A stretch of DNA of 64,000 nucleotides from Firmicutes bacterium UBA5201 (GCA_002412775.1 DHVT01000019.1:1-64000), one strand, 5' to 3'; numbered from the stretch's first letter, positions 43,328-52,820 are shown. A program made the numbers and translations. The notes: generated by a model not told the origin, from the letters alone.

Positions 43328-44324
43328 CTCCTCCGCCTCTGGCTATGATTATTTCGTTTGCTTCTTCAAGCTTTCTGATGATGTTCACAATTTTTTGTTG
43401 AGCTTCCTCAACATCGCGCAACCTCACAGGTCCCATGAAATCCATGTCTTCTCTCAACATTTCGGCCATACGTTTGGACATGTTCGCGAAGATCATTTCC
43501 TTCACTTCATCTGTAGCGCCTTTGAGTGCGACAGCAAGATCAGTGTTGTCAACTTCTCTGATGAAACGTTGAATGCCGACACTGTCAAGATTGACAATAT
43601 CTTCAAATACGAACATCTTCTTACGGATTTCTTCAACAAGTTCAGCATTTTGTATTTCAAGTGTTTCAAGAATATACTTTTCAGTACCTCTGTCAACTGA
43701 GTTGAGTATGTCTACAATACACTGGATACCACCGGTCGCAGAGTAGTCTTGAGTGACCATGGATGAAAGCTTTCGTTCCAGGACAAGTTCCACCTCTTTG
43801 ATGATTTCAGGTGATGTGCTCTCCATGGTGGCTATACGCTGTGCGACGTCCGCTTGTTTTTCTTGTGGCAACGCCGACAGAACTTGAGCGGCTTGATTTG
43901 AATTCAAATAAGATAGAATCAAGGCTAAAGTTTGCGGGTGCTCGTTCTGAATAAAGTTGAGCAGTTGCGTGGCATCCGTCTTTCTGACAAAATCGAACGG
44001 CTTGACTTGTAATGAGGATGTCAATTTATTGATGATTTCAAGAGCCTTTTGAGAGCCCATTGCTTTTTCCAAAACTTCTTTGGCATAATTGATTCCGCCT
44101 TCTGAAATGAATTCCTGTGCAAGGCAGACCTGATAAAATTCCTCCAAAACGGTTTCCCGGTCTTCTGGAGATATTCTACTGACGTTTGCTATTTCTAGCG
44201 TCAATTCCTCAATTTCATCATCGTGCATGTGGCTGAAAAGTTTGGCTGATCTTTCTGGGCCAAGTGCGATGAGGAGAATTGCGGCTTTTGTTTTACCGGA
44301 CATTTTTCCTTTTTTGATTGCCAT
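43311..44324 (-). CDS. fliG: Flagellar motor switch protein FliG
   Basis: FliG (337 aa) carries torque from the stator to the MS ring. Helical repeats include SGKTKAAILLIALGPERSAKLF at the start and NEHPQTLALILSYLNSNQAA in the middle; the C-terminal torque helix is near EDMDFMGPVRLRDVEEAQQ. It lies 8 bases after fliF. Confidence 0.98.
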   Translation of the reverse strand: MAIKKGKMSGKTKAAILLIALGPERSAKLFSHMHDDEIEELTLEIANVSRISPEDRETVLEEFYQVCLAQEFISEGGINYAKEVLEKAMGSQKALEIINKLTSSLQVKPFDFVRKTDATQLLNFIQNEHPQTLALILSYLNSNQAAQVLSALPQEKQADVAQRIATMESTSPEIIKEVELVLERKLSSMVTQDYSATGGIQCIVDILNSVDRGTEKYILETLEIQNAELVEEIRKKMFVFEDIVNLDSVGIQRFIREVDNTDLAVALKGATDEVKEMIFANMSKRMAEMLREDMDFMGPVRLRDVEEAQQKIVNIIRKLEEANEIIIARGGGDELIV

Positions 44325-44332
44325 TATGCCTC

Positions 44333-45892
44333 CTAAAGATCATTTAACCAGGCACGCAACAATGTTGCTGCCGCTTCTGGATTGTTGTCGACAAACTTTT
44401 CAATGTGGTACTTGGGACTTCCTTTGTCTTCATGGAGCCCATCAATCTCTTCGAGACCGACTTTCTCCTCAACGGCTTTTTGACGCATCAGTTCAAGTGC
44501 CTCTGCTTCAGCTTTGGCTTTTCTTCTTCTGAGGATCAGAATAACGACGACTACTGCGACAAGTGTGATCAGGACGATGACCACCACTGCCCAAATCGGT
44601 ATTCCAAACAGCATGCCTTCAGCACGCGCACCGGTATAGACATCATAAAACTCCATTGGATCCGGAAATTCCTGTACCATCACTCTGATATTTTGACGAT
44701 CGGTACCTGCGGACATAGCAATAAGGTCCACCAACTCATTTTGGTGTTCAGCCGTCATTAGGCCATCCACCAACGCCTTGGAATTCAACAGCACGCCGAT
44801 GGATAATGACTGGATGTCACCTTGTGACGTAACGATTTCTCTATAGATTTCATTCAATTCATAATTTAATGTCTCACTTGCTTTCTCATATGATGAAGCC
44901 CCTTCATCACCTTCAGTGTAAGCTGTGGCATCTCCCGCATTGGCGTCGGTTCCCGGGACACCGACAGCACCAGTGCTGTTGATCACATTTTCAGTGATGG
45001 ATGTGGCGCTTCTTACCATACCCGATATTTCACCCTCTATCGGAGGACTGAATATTCTTTGAGATTCCGATTGTTGGTCAAAATCCAAAACCACATTCGG
45101 TTTCACTTCCACGTTACCCGCACCATATAATTTTTCAAGAAAACTCGTCAAATCATATTGCATCTGGCTTTGCACCTTGTATTGTAGGTCATACTGGGAA
45201 CTGACATTGAAACTATCGCCTCGGTTGGGATTGTTGAGTTGAGTTCCTGAGGTATCCAGTACTGTGACATTTTCCGGTGACAAATCCTTGACGGAACTCA
45301 CGATCAAATTGACGATTCCGCTGACTTGCTCTTCACTCAAAGTGGTGCCGCGTTTCAATGAAAGTACTGCTGATGCTTTGGACTTGATCTCATCCTTTAT
45401 GAAATAGTTGCTCTCTTTAGGAATCTGTAATATGACTGTGGCATCTTCAACAGCAGTCAGAGTCTCAATTGATCTTTCAACTGCTCCTGCGGTGGCTTGT
45501 ATGATCATCTGTTCTCTTGTTTGAGATGTCATGGTGATGGATTCACTGCTGAACACATCATTCCAGCTGAAGTTGACCGCTTGCAAATCGACGGCGATTC
45601 CCATCCTTGCCCGCGATGCGTCCTTTTCTGGAACTGAAATCACAGAAGTGTTGGCATTGTCACGCCAAACGATACCGAGATCATCAAGTCTTGTTGTGAC
45701 AGACTGAGCATCGGCTGGTGTCAACCCCTGTGCAATGACCACGTATTCAGTTCTAGTCAAAAATAGAATCCCAAACGTTAGAGCAATAATCAGCGCTCCT
45801 GAGCTCACATACAAAACTATTTTTCGATTGCGGTTCAGTCCGTTATAAAATTCAAGAAATCTATCCTTGATCCTGTTGAGTAAATCTCTCAT
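44333..45892 (-). CDS. fliF: Flagellar MS-ring protein FliF
   Basis: FliF (519 aa) forms the membrane ring. There are two membrane helices (about 24-45 and 425-450). The ring-building YscJ-like domains lie between them (PADAQSVTTRLDDLGIVW and DATVILQIPKES). The last residues, NNPEAAATLLRAWLNDL, are the FliG-binding tail. It is followed closely by fliG. Confidence 0.98.
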   Translation of the reverse strand: MRDLLNRIKDRFLEFYNGLNRNRKIVLYVSSGALIIALTFGILFLTRTEYVVIAQGLTPADAQSVTTRLDDLGIVWRDNANTSVISVPEKDASRARMGIAVDLQAVNFSWNDVFSSESITMTSQTREQMIIQATAGAVERSIETLTAVEDATVILQIPKESNYFIKDEIKSKASAVLSLKRGTTLSEEQVSGIVNLIVSSVKDLSPENVTVLDTSGTQLNNPNRGDSFNVSSQYDLQYKVQSQMQYDLTSFLEKLYGAGNVEVKPNVVLDFDQQSESQRIFSPPIEGEISGMVRSATSITENVINSTGAVGVPGTDANAGDATAYTEGDEGASSYEKASETLNYELNEIYREIVTSQGDIQSLSIGVLLNSKALVDGLMTAEHQNELVDLIAMSAGTDRQNIRVMVQEFPDPMEFYDVYTGARAEGMLFGIPIWAVVVIVLITLVAVVVVILILRRRKAKAEAEALELMRQKAVEEKVGLEEIDGLHEDKGSPKYHIEKFVDNNPEAAATLLRAWLNDL

Positions 45893-45919
45893 TAAAACAC
45901 CTCATAATTTTGATGAATG

Positions 45920-46222
45920 TTACAGCTGAAGTCTCAAGATCTCATTATACGCCGACAGCAACTTATTGGTGACCTCGACGGCCAGATTGATGGACAAATC
46001 CGCCTTCATTCCTGCGATGGTCACATCGTGGAGACTGTCTATCTCGCCAAGCATAAACGCGTTTCCCATATTTTGCGAATGAATTTGATCGTCATTCACG
46101 CGATCAAGCGCATTGGTGAGCAGTTCTGAAAAATCCACTTTATTGGATTCAAGTGCCTTATTCACTTCCATCAACTTGTTTCCAGTAATGGAAAGATTAT
46201 TTTGTATACCATTTATAGCCAT
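45920..46222 (-). CDS. fliE: Flagellar basal body protein FliE
   Basis: FliE (100 aa) joins the MS ring and the proximal rod. The C-terminal part, GEIDSLHDVTIAGMKADLSINLAVEVTNKLLSAYNEI, is the family signature (key residues HDVxIAxxKA and KxxxAYxEI). It sits between flgC and fliF, as in B. subtilis. Confidence 0.95.
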   Translation of the reverse strand: MAINGIQNNLSITGNKLMEVNKALESNKVDFSELLTNALDRVNDDQIHSQNMGNAFMLGEIDSLHDVTIAGMKADLSINLAVEVTNKLLSAYNEILRLQL

Positions 46223-46247
46223 TGGATCACCTCATTGTTTTAATGGA

Positions 46248-46688
46248 TTACTTCCCGATTTCAAGTGCTTTCATAGCCATCGCTTTAGTTGTGTTGACAG
46301 AAGTTATGTTGGCCTCGTACGCACGGGATGCTGAGATCAGGTTGATCATCTCATTGACGATCTCAACATTGGGAAGACTGACATAACCTTCTGAATCCGC
46401 ATCGGGATGATCAGGATTGTATTCTTTTTTGAACGGTGACATATCTTCAGTGATTCCTGCGACTTCCACCCCTTGTCCAAGTGTTTGAAGACCTTTTGCA
46501 TTATTGAGCATCTGCTCGAAAGTGCTTGCCTCCTGAGCTCTGAAAACAGCAACCTTTCTACGATAAGGGGTTCCGCTTGGAGTTCTGGTGGTATTGGCGT
46601 TGGCGATGTTCTCTGAAATCAGATCCATTCTAAGACGTTCAGCTGTCAAACCTGATGCGCTTATATTTATCGAATTGAAAAAACTCAT
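46248..46688 (-). CDS. flgC: Flagellar rod protein FlgC
   Basis: FlgC (146 aa) is a proximal rod protein. ISASGLTAERLRMDLISENIANANTT at the start and LPNVEIVNEMINLISASRAYEANI near the end are typical. It follows flgB by 14 bases. Confidence 0.97.
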   Translation of the reverse strand: MSFFNSINISASGLTAERLRMDLISENIANANTTRTPSGTPYRRKVAVFRAQEASTFEQMLNNAKGLQTLGQGVEVAGITEDMSPFKKEYNPDHPDADSEGYVSLPNVEIVNEMINLISASRAYEANITSVNTTKAMAMKALEIGK

Positions 46689-46702
46689 AACTGACCTCCG
46701 GA

Positions 46703-47101
46703 TTACTTATTGATATTGAATACCGACTTGAGTCGACTGTATTGACCGTTTATTGATGAAACCAATGCATTGTAGTAAAGCGTATTTTTTGCCATCTCGG
46801 CATTTTCGACATCAATGTCGACATTATTGTCATCCACACGGTAACTTGTGTTTTTTATGGTCTCTACTTTGATTTCACCAGGATGAGAAGGGTCCATATG
46901 CCCCTTGTCGGTTAGAGTCATTTTAACTGAATTGCTTTTATTGAGTTCACTTCTTAGAACTTCCTCGAAATTGACGGTTTGTCTTTTATAACCTGGTGTG
47001 TTCACATTCGCGATGTTGTTGGCGATAGTATTGTTTTTCTGCCAGGAACCATCGAGCGCTTTATTGATGAGATCAATACGTTCAAAAGATCTGCCTAACA
47101 T
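46703..47101 (-). CDS. flgB: Flagellar rod protein FlgB
   Basis: FlgB (132 aa) is the first gene of the flagellar operon. It has the rod signature NNTIANNIANVNTPGYKRQ. The ATG at 47099-47101 is used because GGGAGGTG lies 5 bases upstream; a longer TTG reading runs through that site. The upstream gap carries the operon's control region. Confidence 0.97.
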   Translation of the reverse strand: MLGRSFERIDLINKALDGSWQKNNTIANNIANVNTPGYKRQTVNFEEVLRSELNKSNSVKMTLTDKGHMDPSHPGEIKVETIKNTSYRVDDNNVDIDVENAEMAKNTLYYNALVSSINGQYSRLKSVFNINK

Positions 47102-47135
47102 GGATTCACCTCCCAAGTGATATATGCATACTCAT

Positions 47136-47163
47136 TTATCGGTAAAAAACAGATTTAAGTTTA
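47136..47163 (-). promoter_or_regulatory. Sigma-D (FliA-type) promoter upstream of flgB
   Basis: On the minus strand TAAACTTA begins at 47163, and ACCGATAA is at 47143-47136, with 16 bases between TAAA and ACCG. This fits the sigma-28 pattern TAAA-N15-GCCGATAA with one -10 mismatch. Transcription would start near 47129, about 28 bases before the flgB ATG. Confidence 0.65.
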
Positions 47164-47197
47164 ATCTTCGTATATTCGGTTCGATACTACTATATAT

Positions 47198-47212
47198 ACC
47201 TTTGTTAAAATT
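47198..47212 (-). promoter_or_regulatory. Candidate CodY-binding site
   Basis: AATTTTAACAAAGGT on the minus strand matches 11 of 15 positions of the CodY box (AATTTTCWGAAAATT). It lies just downstream of the candidate sigma-A start site. CodY is encoded by the neighbouring gene and represses the same operon in B. subtilis. Four mismatches in an A+T-rich gap make chance likely enough to keep confidence low. Confidence 0.35.
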
Positions 47213-47226
47213 ATTTTATCCTATAT

Positions 47227-47255
47227 ATTGTATAAAATAAAGAGTTTTTAGTAAA
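47227..47255 (-). promoter_or_regulatory. Candidate sigma-A promoter for the flagellar operon
   Basis: TTTACT (plus strand AGTAAA, 47250-47255), 17 bases, then TACAAT (ATTGTA, 47227-47232), 4/6 and 5/6 matches. It starts just behind the codY terminator and would give a leader of about 120 bases before flgB. Confidence 0.45.
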
Positions 47256-47261
47256 TAAGCT

Positions 47262-47299
47262 AAAAGTCCCACTCTATAAATAATATAAAGTGGGACTTT
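47262..47299 (-). terminator. Intrinsic terminator after codY
   Basis: AAAGTCCCACT and AGTGGGACTTT form an 11-bp stem (plus-strand arms 47289-47299 and 47263-47273) with a 15-base A+T-rich loop, followed by TTA on the minus strand. It separates topA-codY from the flagellar operon. Confidence 0.85.
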
Positions 47300-47305
47300 A
47301 TGGGT

Positions 47306-48082
47306 TTATTGTTTGATTTTTTCCAATTCTTCAGTCAATTTGTCATTGAGGACTTTGATATATGTGCCTTTCATTCCTAATGAACGCGTTTCGATGACGC
47401 CTGCACTTTCAAATTTTCTAAGTGCGTTGACAATTACCGAACGGGTTATGCCCGCCTTGTCGGCAATCTTGCTGGCGACCAAAAGACCTTCTTCGCCATT
47501 GAGTTCTGAGAATATATTGATGATCGCTTCAAATTCAGAATATGAAAGAGTGCTGATCGCCATTTGTACGATGGCCTTGTTTCTGACGATTTCTTCGTGC
47601 TCATCGCTTTTGGCTCTGATAATTTCAAGACCGATTATTGTTGCCGCATATTCAGCCAAAATCAAATCTTCCTCAAGGTAAATCTTGTCTCTTCTGGCGA
47701 TAATGAATGTTCCCAATCTTTGTGCGTTGCCTATTACCGGAACAATAGTCGCAAACTTTGAGAAACTTCCGATATCATCTTTGAATAGTCCGAGCAACTC
47801 ACTGTCAGTGACATTGAATTTGGTCTCATTGATTTGAAGCAATTTTTCCTGTTCTTCAACATCGTAAAACTGCTCTTCACCAGCCGTGTTGACAACAGCA
47901 CTATCTTCCTCATCGATCAGACTGACACCGAGTATTTTGCCTCTCTTGCTGACGACGTATACATTAGAGTCCAAAATTCCCATCATGGTATGGCACAAAT
48001 CTTTGAACGATAATTGTGTTGCCCCTGATGTTTGAAGAATGCGATTCAACTTTCGCATTTTTATCAATATATTGCTTTCCAA
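47306..48082 (-). CDS. codY: GTP- and branched-chain-amino-acid-sensing repressor CodY
   Basis: CodY (258 aa) is the nutrient-state regulator of low-G+C Gram-positives. The N-terminal GAF domain senses isoleucine, valine or leucine; the C-terminal winged helix has ASKIADKAGITRSVIVNALRKFESAG. The start is a TTG (48080-48082), supported by AGGAGG 8 bases upstream and by the usual family start. It follows topA by 16 bases and is followed by a terminator and the flagellar control region, as in B. subtilis. Confidence 0.97.
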   Translation of the reverse strand: MESNILIKMRKLNRILQTSGATQLSFKDLCHTMMGILDSNVYVVSKRGKILGVSLIDEEDSAVVNTAGEEQFYDVEEQEKLLQINETKFNVTDSELLGLFKDDIGSFSKFATIVPVIGNAQRLGTFIIARRDKIYLEEDLILAEYAATIIGLEIIRAKSDEHEEIVRNKAIVQMAISTLSYSEFEAIINIFSELNGEEGLLVASKIADKAGITRSVIVNALRKFESAGVIETRSLGMKGTYIKVLNDKLTEELEKIKQ

Positions 48083-48098
48083 TTCTTATTCCTCCTAA

Positions 48099-50156
48099 TT
48101 ATTCCTTATAATCACACGATGCGTTATGACATTTGATTGTGGTGCCTTTTTTTGTGGTCTTTTGTGTCAAAATATCACCACATTTTGGACATTTTCTATC
48201 TATGGGCATATCCCAAGAAACAAAAGTACAATTTGGAAATTCCGAACATCCGTAAAAAACTTTAAGTTTTTTGGATTTTCTTTCAACAATTTCACCGTCT
48301 TCACATGAAGGGCATGCCAATCCCAATTTTTTAAGGATCGGTTTGGTGTTGTTGCATTCTGGGTAATTCGAACATGCCAGGAATTTCCCGTATCTTCCAT
48401 GTCGGATGAGCATCATATTGCCGCATTTTTCGCATGGAATATCGGTTTCTTCTGTCAAATCCACTTTTTCTATAGCTTGATCGGCCTTTTCAATCATATC
48501 GACAAAAGGTTTATAGAAATCGCGTATAGTGTTTTTCCAAGCTTCTTCGCCTTCTTCAATGGCATCAAACCTTTTTTCCATACCCGCTGTGAAATCCACA
48601 TCGACAATTGTATTGAAATAATCATTCATGATCTCGTCGATGATGAAACCCAGTTCAGTCGGTTTCAGGCTCTTTTTTTCCTTCTCCACATAACCTCTGC
48701 TGAGAATTGTGGAAATTGTAGGAGCATACGTACTCGGTCTACCGATTCCCAGATCTTCCATCTCTTTGACGAGAGAAGCCTCCGTGAAACGTGCTGGTGG
48801 CTGTGTGAAATGCTGTGATGGTAAGAACTTGAGTACTTTAAGGATGTCTCCTTCCATAACTTCAGGAATGATCTTATCCGCTTGCTTTGATGCACTATAT
48901 ATTTTAAGGAATCCCTCAAACATTAACTTACTACCCGATGCTTTGAAAAGATAATCACCAATCTTCACTTCCATGCCATAACTTTCAAATTCGGCACTTT
49001 GCATCTGACTGGCTACTGCTCTCGACCAGATCATCTCATACAGTTTCAGCTGGTCTTTGGATAAAGCGGTTTCCACCTCTTCTGGGCTGAGTTCAACATA
49101 AGTTGGACGAATCGCTTCGTGGGCGTCTTGAGAATTTTTGACTGACTTTTGTTTTTTGTCGTCAAGACCAAGCCATTCAGCACCTAGTGTTTCCAATATA
49201 TATGTTCTAATACTTTCTTTGGCGACTTCACTGATTCTTGTTGAATCTGTACGCATATACGTAATCAGACCCACAGTCCCTCTGCCCTTGATGGCAATAC
49301 CTTCATAAAGTTGCTGCGCAAGCATCATGGTCTTTTTGGTCGTAAAACCAAAGCGATTGGATGCTTCCTGTTGTAAAGAGCTCGTTATAAAAGGTGCGGA
49401 AGGGTGACGAAATTTTTTCTTTTTCTCGACACTGGTGACAATACCTTCTTTTTTATCCACGTTTTTTATGATGACATCCACAGCTTGTTCATTATCAAGA
49501 GCGATTTTTCCATCTTCATTGCCATGAAATTCAAGATCGATCCGTGATTTTTCTTTCTTCATCTCGGATTGAGCCTCAATCTTCCAATATTCTTTGGGAT
49601 CAAAAGCCAATATTTGTCGTTCGCGGTCACAGACCAGTTTGGTCGCGACAGATTGTACGCGTCCTGCACTGAGTCCTTTTTTTACTTTTCTCCAGAGAAT
49701 CGGGCTTATGGAATATCCCACCAACCTATCCAGGACCCGTCTAGCCTGTTGGGCGTCGACCAGTTGGACATCGATCGGTCTTGGAGTCTTGATCGCAGCC
49801 TTTATGGCATCTTTAGTGATTTCATGAAACAATACTCTGCAAGGCGTTTCGACATCGACACCTAAAATATAGGCAAGGTGCCAGGCAATCGCCTCACCTT
49901 CACGGTCAGGGTCAGTTGCGAGAAAAATCTTATCCGCTTTTTTCGCAGCAGATCTGAGTGATTTGATCAAATCACCCTTTCCTCTGATATTGATGTATTT
50001 AGGTTCAAAATCATTTTCAATATCGACACCCATTGTGCTTTTCGGCAAGTCACGGATGTGTCCAATGGATGCGACGACTTTGTAATTTTTCCCTAAAAAT
50101 TTTTCTATGGTTTTCGCCTTTGCAGGTGATTCGACAATAACAAGTTGATATGACAT
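48099..50156 (-). CDS. topA: DNA topoisomerase I
   Basis: Type IA topoisomerase (685 aa) that relaxes negative supercoils. The Toprim domain starts LVIVESPAKAKTIEKFLG and has DPDREGEAIAWH. The active-site Tyr is in GLITYMRTDSTRIS. Three Cys4 zinc motifs end the protein (CEKCGN...CSNYPEC, CPSCED...CSEFPNC, CPKCGD...CHNASC). It has its own promoter and probably shares a transcript with codY. Confidence 0.98.
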   Translation of the reverse strand: MSYQLVIVESPAKAKTIEKFLGKNYKVVASIGHIRDLPKSTMGVDIENDFEPKYINIRGKGDLIKSLRSAAKKADKIFLATDPDREGEAIAWHLAYILGVDVETPCRVLFHEITKDAIKAAIKTPRPIDVQLVDAQQARRVLDRLVGYSISPILWRKVKKGLSAGRVQSVATKLVCDRERQILAFDPKEYWKIEAQSEMKKEKSRIDLEFHGNEDGKIALDNEQAVDVIIKNVDKKEGIVTSVEKKKKFRHPSAPFITSSLQQEASNRFGFTTKKTMMLAQQLYEGIAIKGRGTVGLITYMRTDSTRISEVAKESIRTYILETLGAEWLGLDDKKQKSVKNSQDAHEAIRPTYVELSPEEVETALSKDQLKLYEMIWSRAVASQMQSAEFESYGMEVKIGDYLFKASGSKLMFEGFLKIYSASKQADKIIPEVMEGDILKVLKFLPSQHFTQPPARFTEASLVKEMEDLGIGRPSTYAPTISTILSRGYVEKEKKSLKPTELGFIIDEIMNDYFNTIVDVDFTAGMEKRFDAIEEGEEAWKNTIRDFYKPFVDMIEKADQAIEKVDLTEETDIPCEKCGNMMLIRHGRYGKFLACSNYPECNNTKPILKKLGLACPSCEDGEIVERKSKKLKVFYGCSEFPNCTFVSWDMPIDRKCPKCGDILTQKTTKKGTTIKCHNASCDYKE

Positions 50157-50203
50157 TTTGCATCTCCAAACTAAAATTTTGTAGTCTTCAAGTGTACCTA
50201 ATA

Positions 50204-50232
50204 AATTTATAGAGTTTTGTCATACTTGTCAA
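50204..50232 (-). promoter_or_regulatory. Sigma-A promoter for topA-codY
   Basis: A perfect TTGACA (plus strand TGTCAA, 50227-50232) is followed after 17 bases by TAAATT (50204-50209); TATAAA at 15 bases is an alternative -10. It lies in the 83-base gap after dprA. The leader is about 40 bases. Confidence 0.65.
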
Positions 50233-50239
50233 GCCTTTT

Positions 50240-51340
50240 TTACATAACCTCAATTTCAGTCAACGACGCGAAATCGCACAACTCCTCAAGAATCAACTCG
50301 TTTATCGCTGAAATAATTTCTGAATATTCCAACATCATTTCATCGCAGATTCGATTGATTTCCATCTTCCTGCATTTGGATATGATATTCATAACCTCCA
50401 TTGCCACTGGACTTAAATTTGAAAAATCCTTCTTGATTATGCTCTTGTCAATAGTTTCCATGCCCAATTCAAGCAAAACGTCCTCAAAATCGATCAATGG
50501 CAACGCACCATCATAAATCAATTTATTGGTGCCTCTGGACAATTCTGAATATATACTGCCGGGCAATGCAAAAATCGTCTTGCCTTGATTCAAACCATGC
50601 ATTGCAGTTGTAAGTGTTCCACTGGCCTCAGCCGCTTCAATGATCACAACTATGTCTGAAATGGCACTGATCAATCTGTTTCTGAGAGGAAATTCATACG
50701 GCTTTGGTGCTTCGTCAAATGCCTTTTCCGATAAGATCAAACCATTGTTCTGAATGATCTCATGATAAATGGAAGCATTTGTGCGTGGGTAGGCACGATT
50801 CACTCCGGATGCCATGACCGCTATTGTGTTGCCTTTCATATCAAGTGCCGCCCTATGGGCGATAGCGTCAATTCCAAGTGCCAAACCGCTGACAACGGTG
50901 ACACCACGCGCCGCCAGGAACTTGGACAGTTCAGAGGCTACCTTTCGACCGTAGGAAGTTGGTCTTCTGCTTCCGACAATAGCAACTCTCTGTCCGGATG
51001 ACACCAAGGATCTGTTGCCTTTTGAATACAGGATTTCCGGAGAATGATCCATGTTTCTTAACGCATCAGAATAATAGATGCTCCTTGGGGTTATGTAATC
51101 GGTATCATACGCTTTCAGTTTGGACATAAAGACATTATACTGATCCAGATAACTAAAATTGGATGTTCCAAACGGCAAATTTATTTTTCCTTCTATATTA
51201 AATGTTTTGGATTCCACAGAAACCGTTTCCCATCGGATATGTTCCATATTTTTAAAGTAATCAATGATTTGCTTCTGTGATTTGGAATCCAGCCTACACC
51301 ATTCTCTTAGACATTTCAAATTGAATATATAACGGTCCAT
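50240..51340 (-). CDS. dprA: DNA processing protein DprA
   Basis: DprA (366 aa) loads RecA on incoming single-stranded DNA during transformation. The Rossmann-like core has VAIVGSRRPTSYGRKVASEL, VVSGLALGIDAIAHRAAL, GLILSEKAF and ASGTLTTAMHGLNQGKTIFALPG. The C-terminal 60 residues form a small winged-helix-like end. It follows comM by 7 bases; the pair suggests DNA uptake functions. Confidence 0.96.
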   Translation of the reverse strand: MDRYIFNLKCLREWCRLDSKSQKQIIDYFKNMEHIRWETVSVESKTFNIEGKINLPFGTSNFSYLDQYNVFMSKLKAYDTDYITPRSIYYSDALRNMDHSPEILYSKGNRSLVSSGQRVAIVGSRRPTSYGRKVASELSKFLAARGVTVVSGLALGIDAIAHRAALDMKGNTIAVMASGVNRAYPRTNASIYHEIIQNNGLILSEKAFDEAPKPYEFPLRNRLISAISDIVVIIEAAEASGTLTTAMHGLNQGKTIFALPGSIYSELSRGTNKLIYDGALPLIDFEDVLLELGMETIDKSIIKKDFSNLSPVAMEVMNIISKCRKMEINRICDEMMLEYSEIISAINELILEELCDFASLTEIEVM

Positions 51341-51347
51341 ACGCCTC

Positions 51348-52820
51348 CTACAAATTATGTTTGAGTCGATGAAAGCCTTGATAGGCTATAGCTTCGCTCA
51401 AACATTTTCGATTGATGGTTTCCATCCCTTCCAACAGCGCGATGGATCTGGCAATCTCAAAGAGCTTGGAATGCCCTCTCATGGAAAGCTTCCCCGAATT
51501 GTAATACCTCATTAGATTGGCGTTTGTCTCACCATCCATTTCAATTTCAGTACCTTGGGATTCCAAATGTCGCTTAAACTCCAAAGCCTTGTTGATTCTT
51601 TCCGAAATCCCGGCGGAATTGTAACTTCTGTTTTTCTCTGAGACCTCTTTTAGTTCGACCCGATCCATGAGGACCAACATGTCAAACCGATCCAATATAG
51701 CCCCGGAAAGTTTGTTCAAATAGCGTTTGATCTCAAAATCGTTGCATGTGCAATCAAGATCTTTGGCCATATGGTTGCCACAAGGGCATGGGTTCATAGT
51801 CGCAATCAACTGAAAGTCACAAGGGAATTCAACCGATTGATGATTCCTCGTGAGCAGTACGGATCTGTTGGAGATCGGTTCTCGCAGGGATTGAAGCACC
51901 TCATTCTTAAATTCGAGAATCTCATCTAGGAAAAGAACGCCATTGTGTGCCCTGGTCACTATGCCAGGGATCAAAGCGTTTGTTCCACCAATCATTGACG
52001 CTCTTGTGATGGAATGATGTGGTGCGTGAAATGGTCTTTCCTGCGCAGTGGTCCTTTCGCCAAGCAAGCTGTATACTTTTGCACTTTCCAAGTGTTTTTC
52101 ACTGCTGAGGGGTGGCAACACAGTACGGAGCCGTTCTGCGATCATTGTCTTTCCACAACCGGGTGGTCCAACCAAAAGAAGGTTGTGGTTGCCTACGGCT
52201 GAAATCTCAATTGCCCTGATGGCAAGATTTTGTCCTATGACCTCATCAAAGTCCATCTTATGACGCACGGGCTGATCGACCATGACATCATCAACCGACG
52301 ACACTTCCATTTCTCCATATTCCACAGCTTTCACAAGAGCGTTTAAATCGTCGTATGCAAAGACTTCAATATTTTTCATGCCACTGACTTCATGAAGATT
52401 TTGAATTGGCATGACAATCTGATGGATTCCATCTTCTACAAAACCTTCAACCAGACTCAGTACTCCCGTGACTGGTCTTATTCTCCCTTCAAGAGACAGT
52501 TCTCCGATGAAGCCTATCTCCTGTAGATCCACCTTGGGCTCCATGAGACAGCACATGATTCCCATTGCAATGGGCAGATCCAGGTGGGCGCCTTCCTTTT
52601 TGATGTGTGCTGGAAACATGTTTTGGGTAATTCTGTCATCCGGAAAACGAATTCCGGATTCTTTCAGTGCTGATTTTACCCTGTCTTTTGATTCTCTGAT
52701 CACTTGACTTGGGAGCCCAACAATCACATGATACGGCATTCCTCTGGATATTTGCGTTTCAATCTCGATAACTGAGCCCTTAAGACCAACCACAACCGCT
52801 GACTTTATTTTGCTGTACAT
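51348..52820 (-). CDS. comM: ComM/YifB-family AAA+ ATPase (Mg-chelatase-like)
   Basis: Protein of 490 aa. The N-terminal Lon-like S5 domain (about 1-170) is followed by an AAA+ domain with Walker A LLVGPPGCGKTMIAERL near 215, Walker B GVLFLDEILEF and the Cys-containing MNPCPCG segment. ComM is a hexameric helicase-type motor that aids branch migration in natural transformation in some species. It heads a comM-dprA operon with a strong promoter. Confidence 0.95.
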   Translation of the reverse strand: MYSKIKSAVVVGLKGSVIEIETQISRGMPYHVIVGLPSQVIRESKDRVKSALKESGIRFPDDRITQNMFPAHIKKEGAHLDLPIAMGIMCCLMEPKVDLQEIGFIGELSLEGRIRPVTGVLSLVEGFVEDGIHQIVMPIQNLHEVSGMKNIEVFAYDDLNALVKAVEYGEMEVSSVDDVMVDQPVRHKMDFDEVIGQNLAIRAIEISAVGNHNLLLVGPPGCGKTMIAERLRTVLPPLSSEKHLESAKVYSLLGERTTAQERPFHAPHHSITRASMIGGTNALIPGIVTRAHNGVLFLDEILEFKNEVLQSLREPISNRSVLLTRNHQSVEFPCDFQLIATMNPCPCGNHMAKDLDCTCNDFEIKRYLNKLSGAILDRFDMLVLMDRVELKEVSEKNRSYNSAGISERINKALEFKRHLESQGTEIEMDGETNANLMRYYNSGKLSMRGHSKLFEIARSIALLEGMETINRKCLSEAIAYQGFHRLKHNL

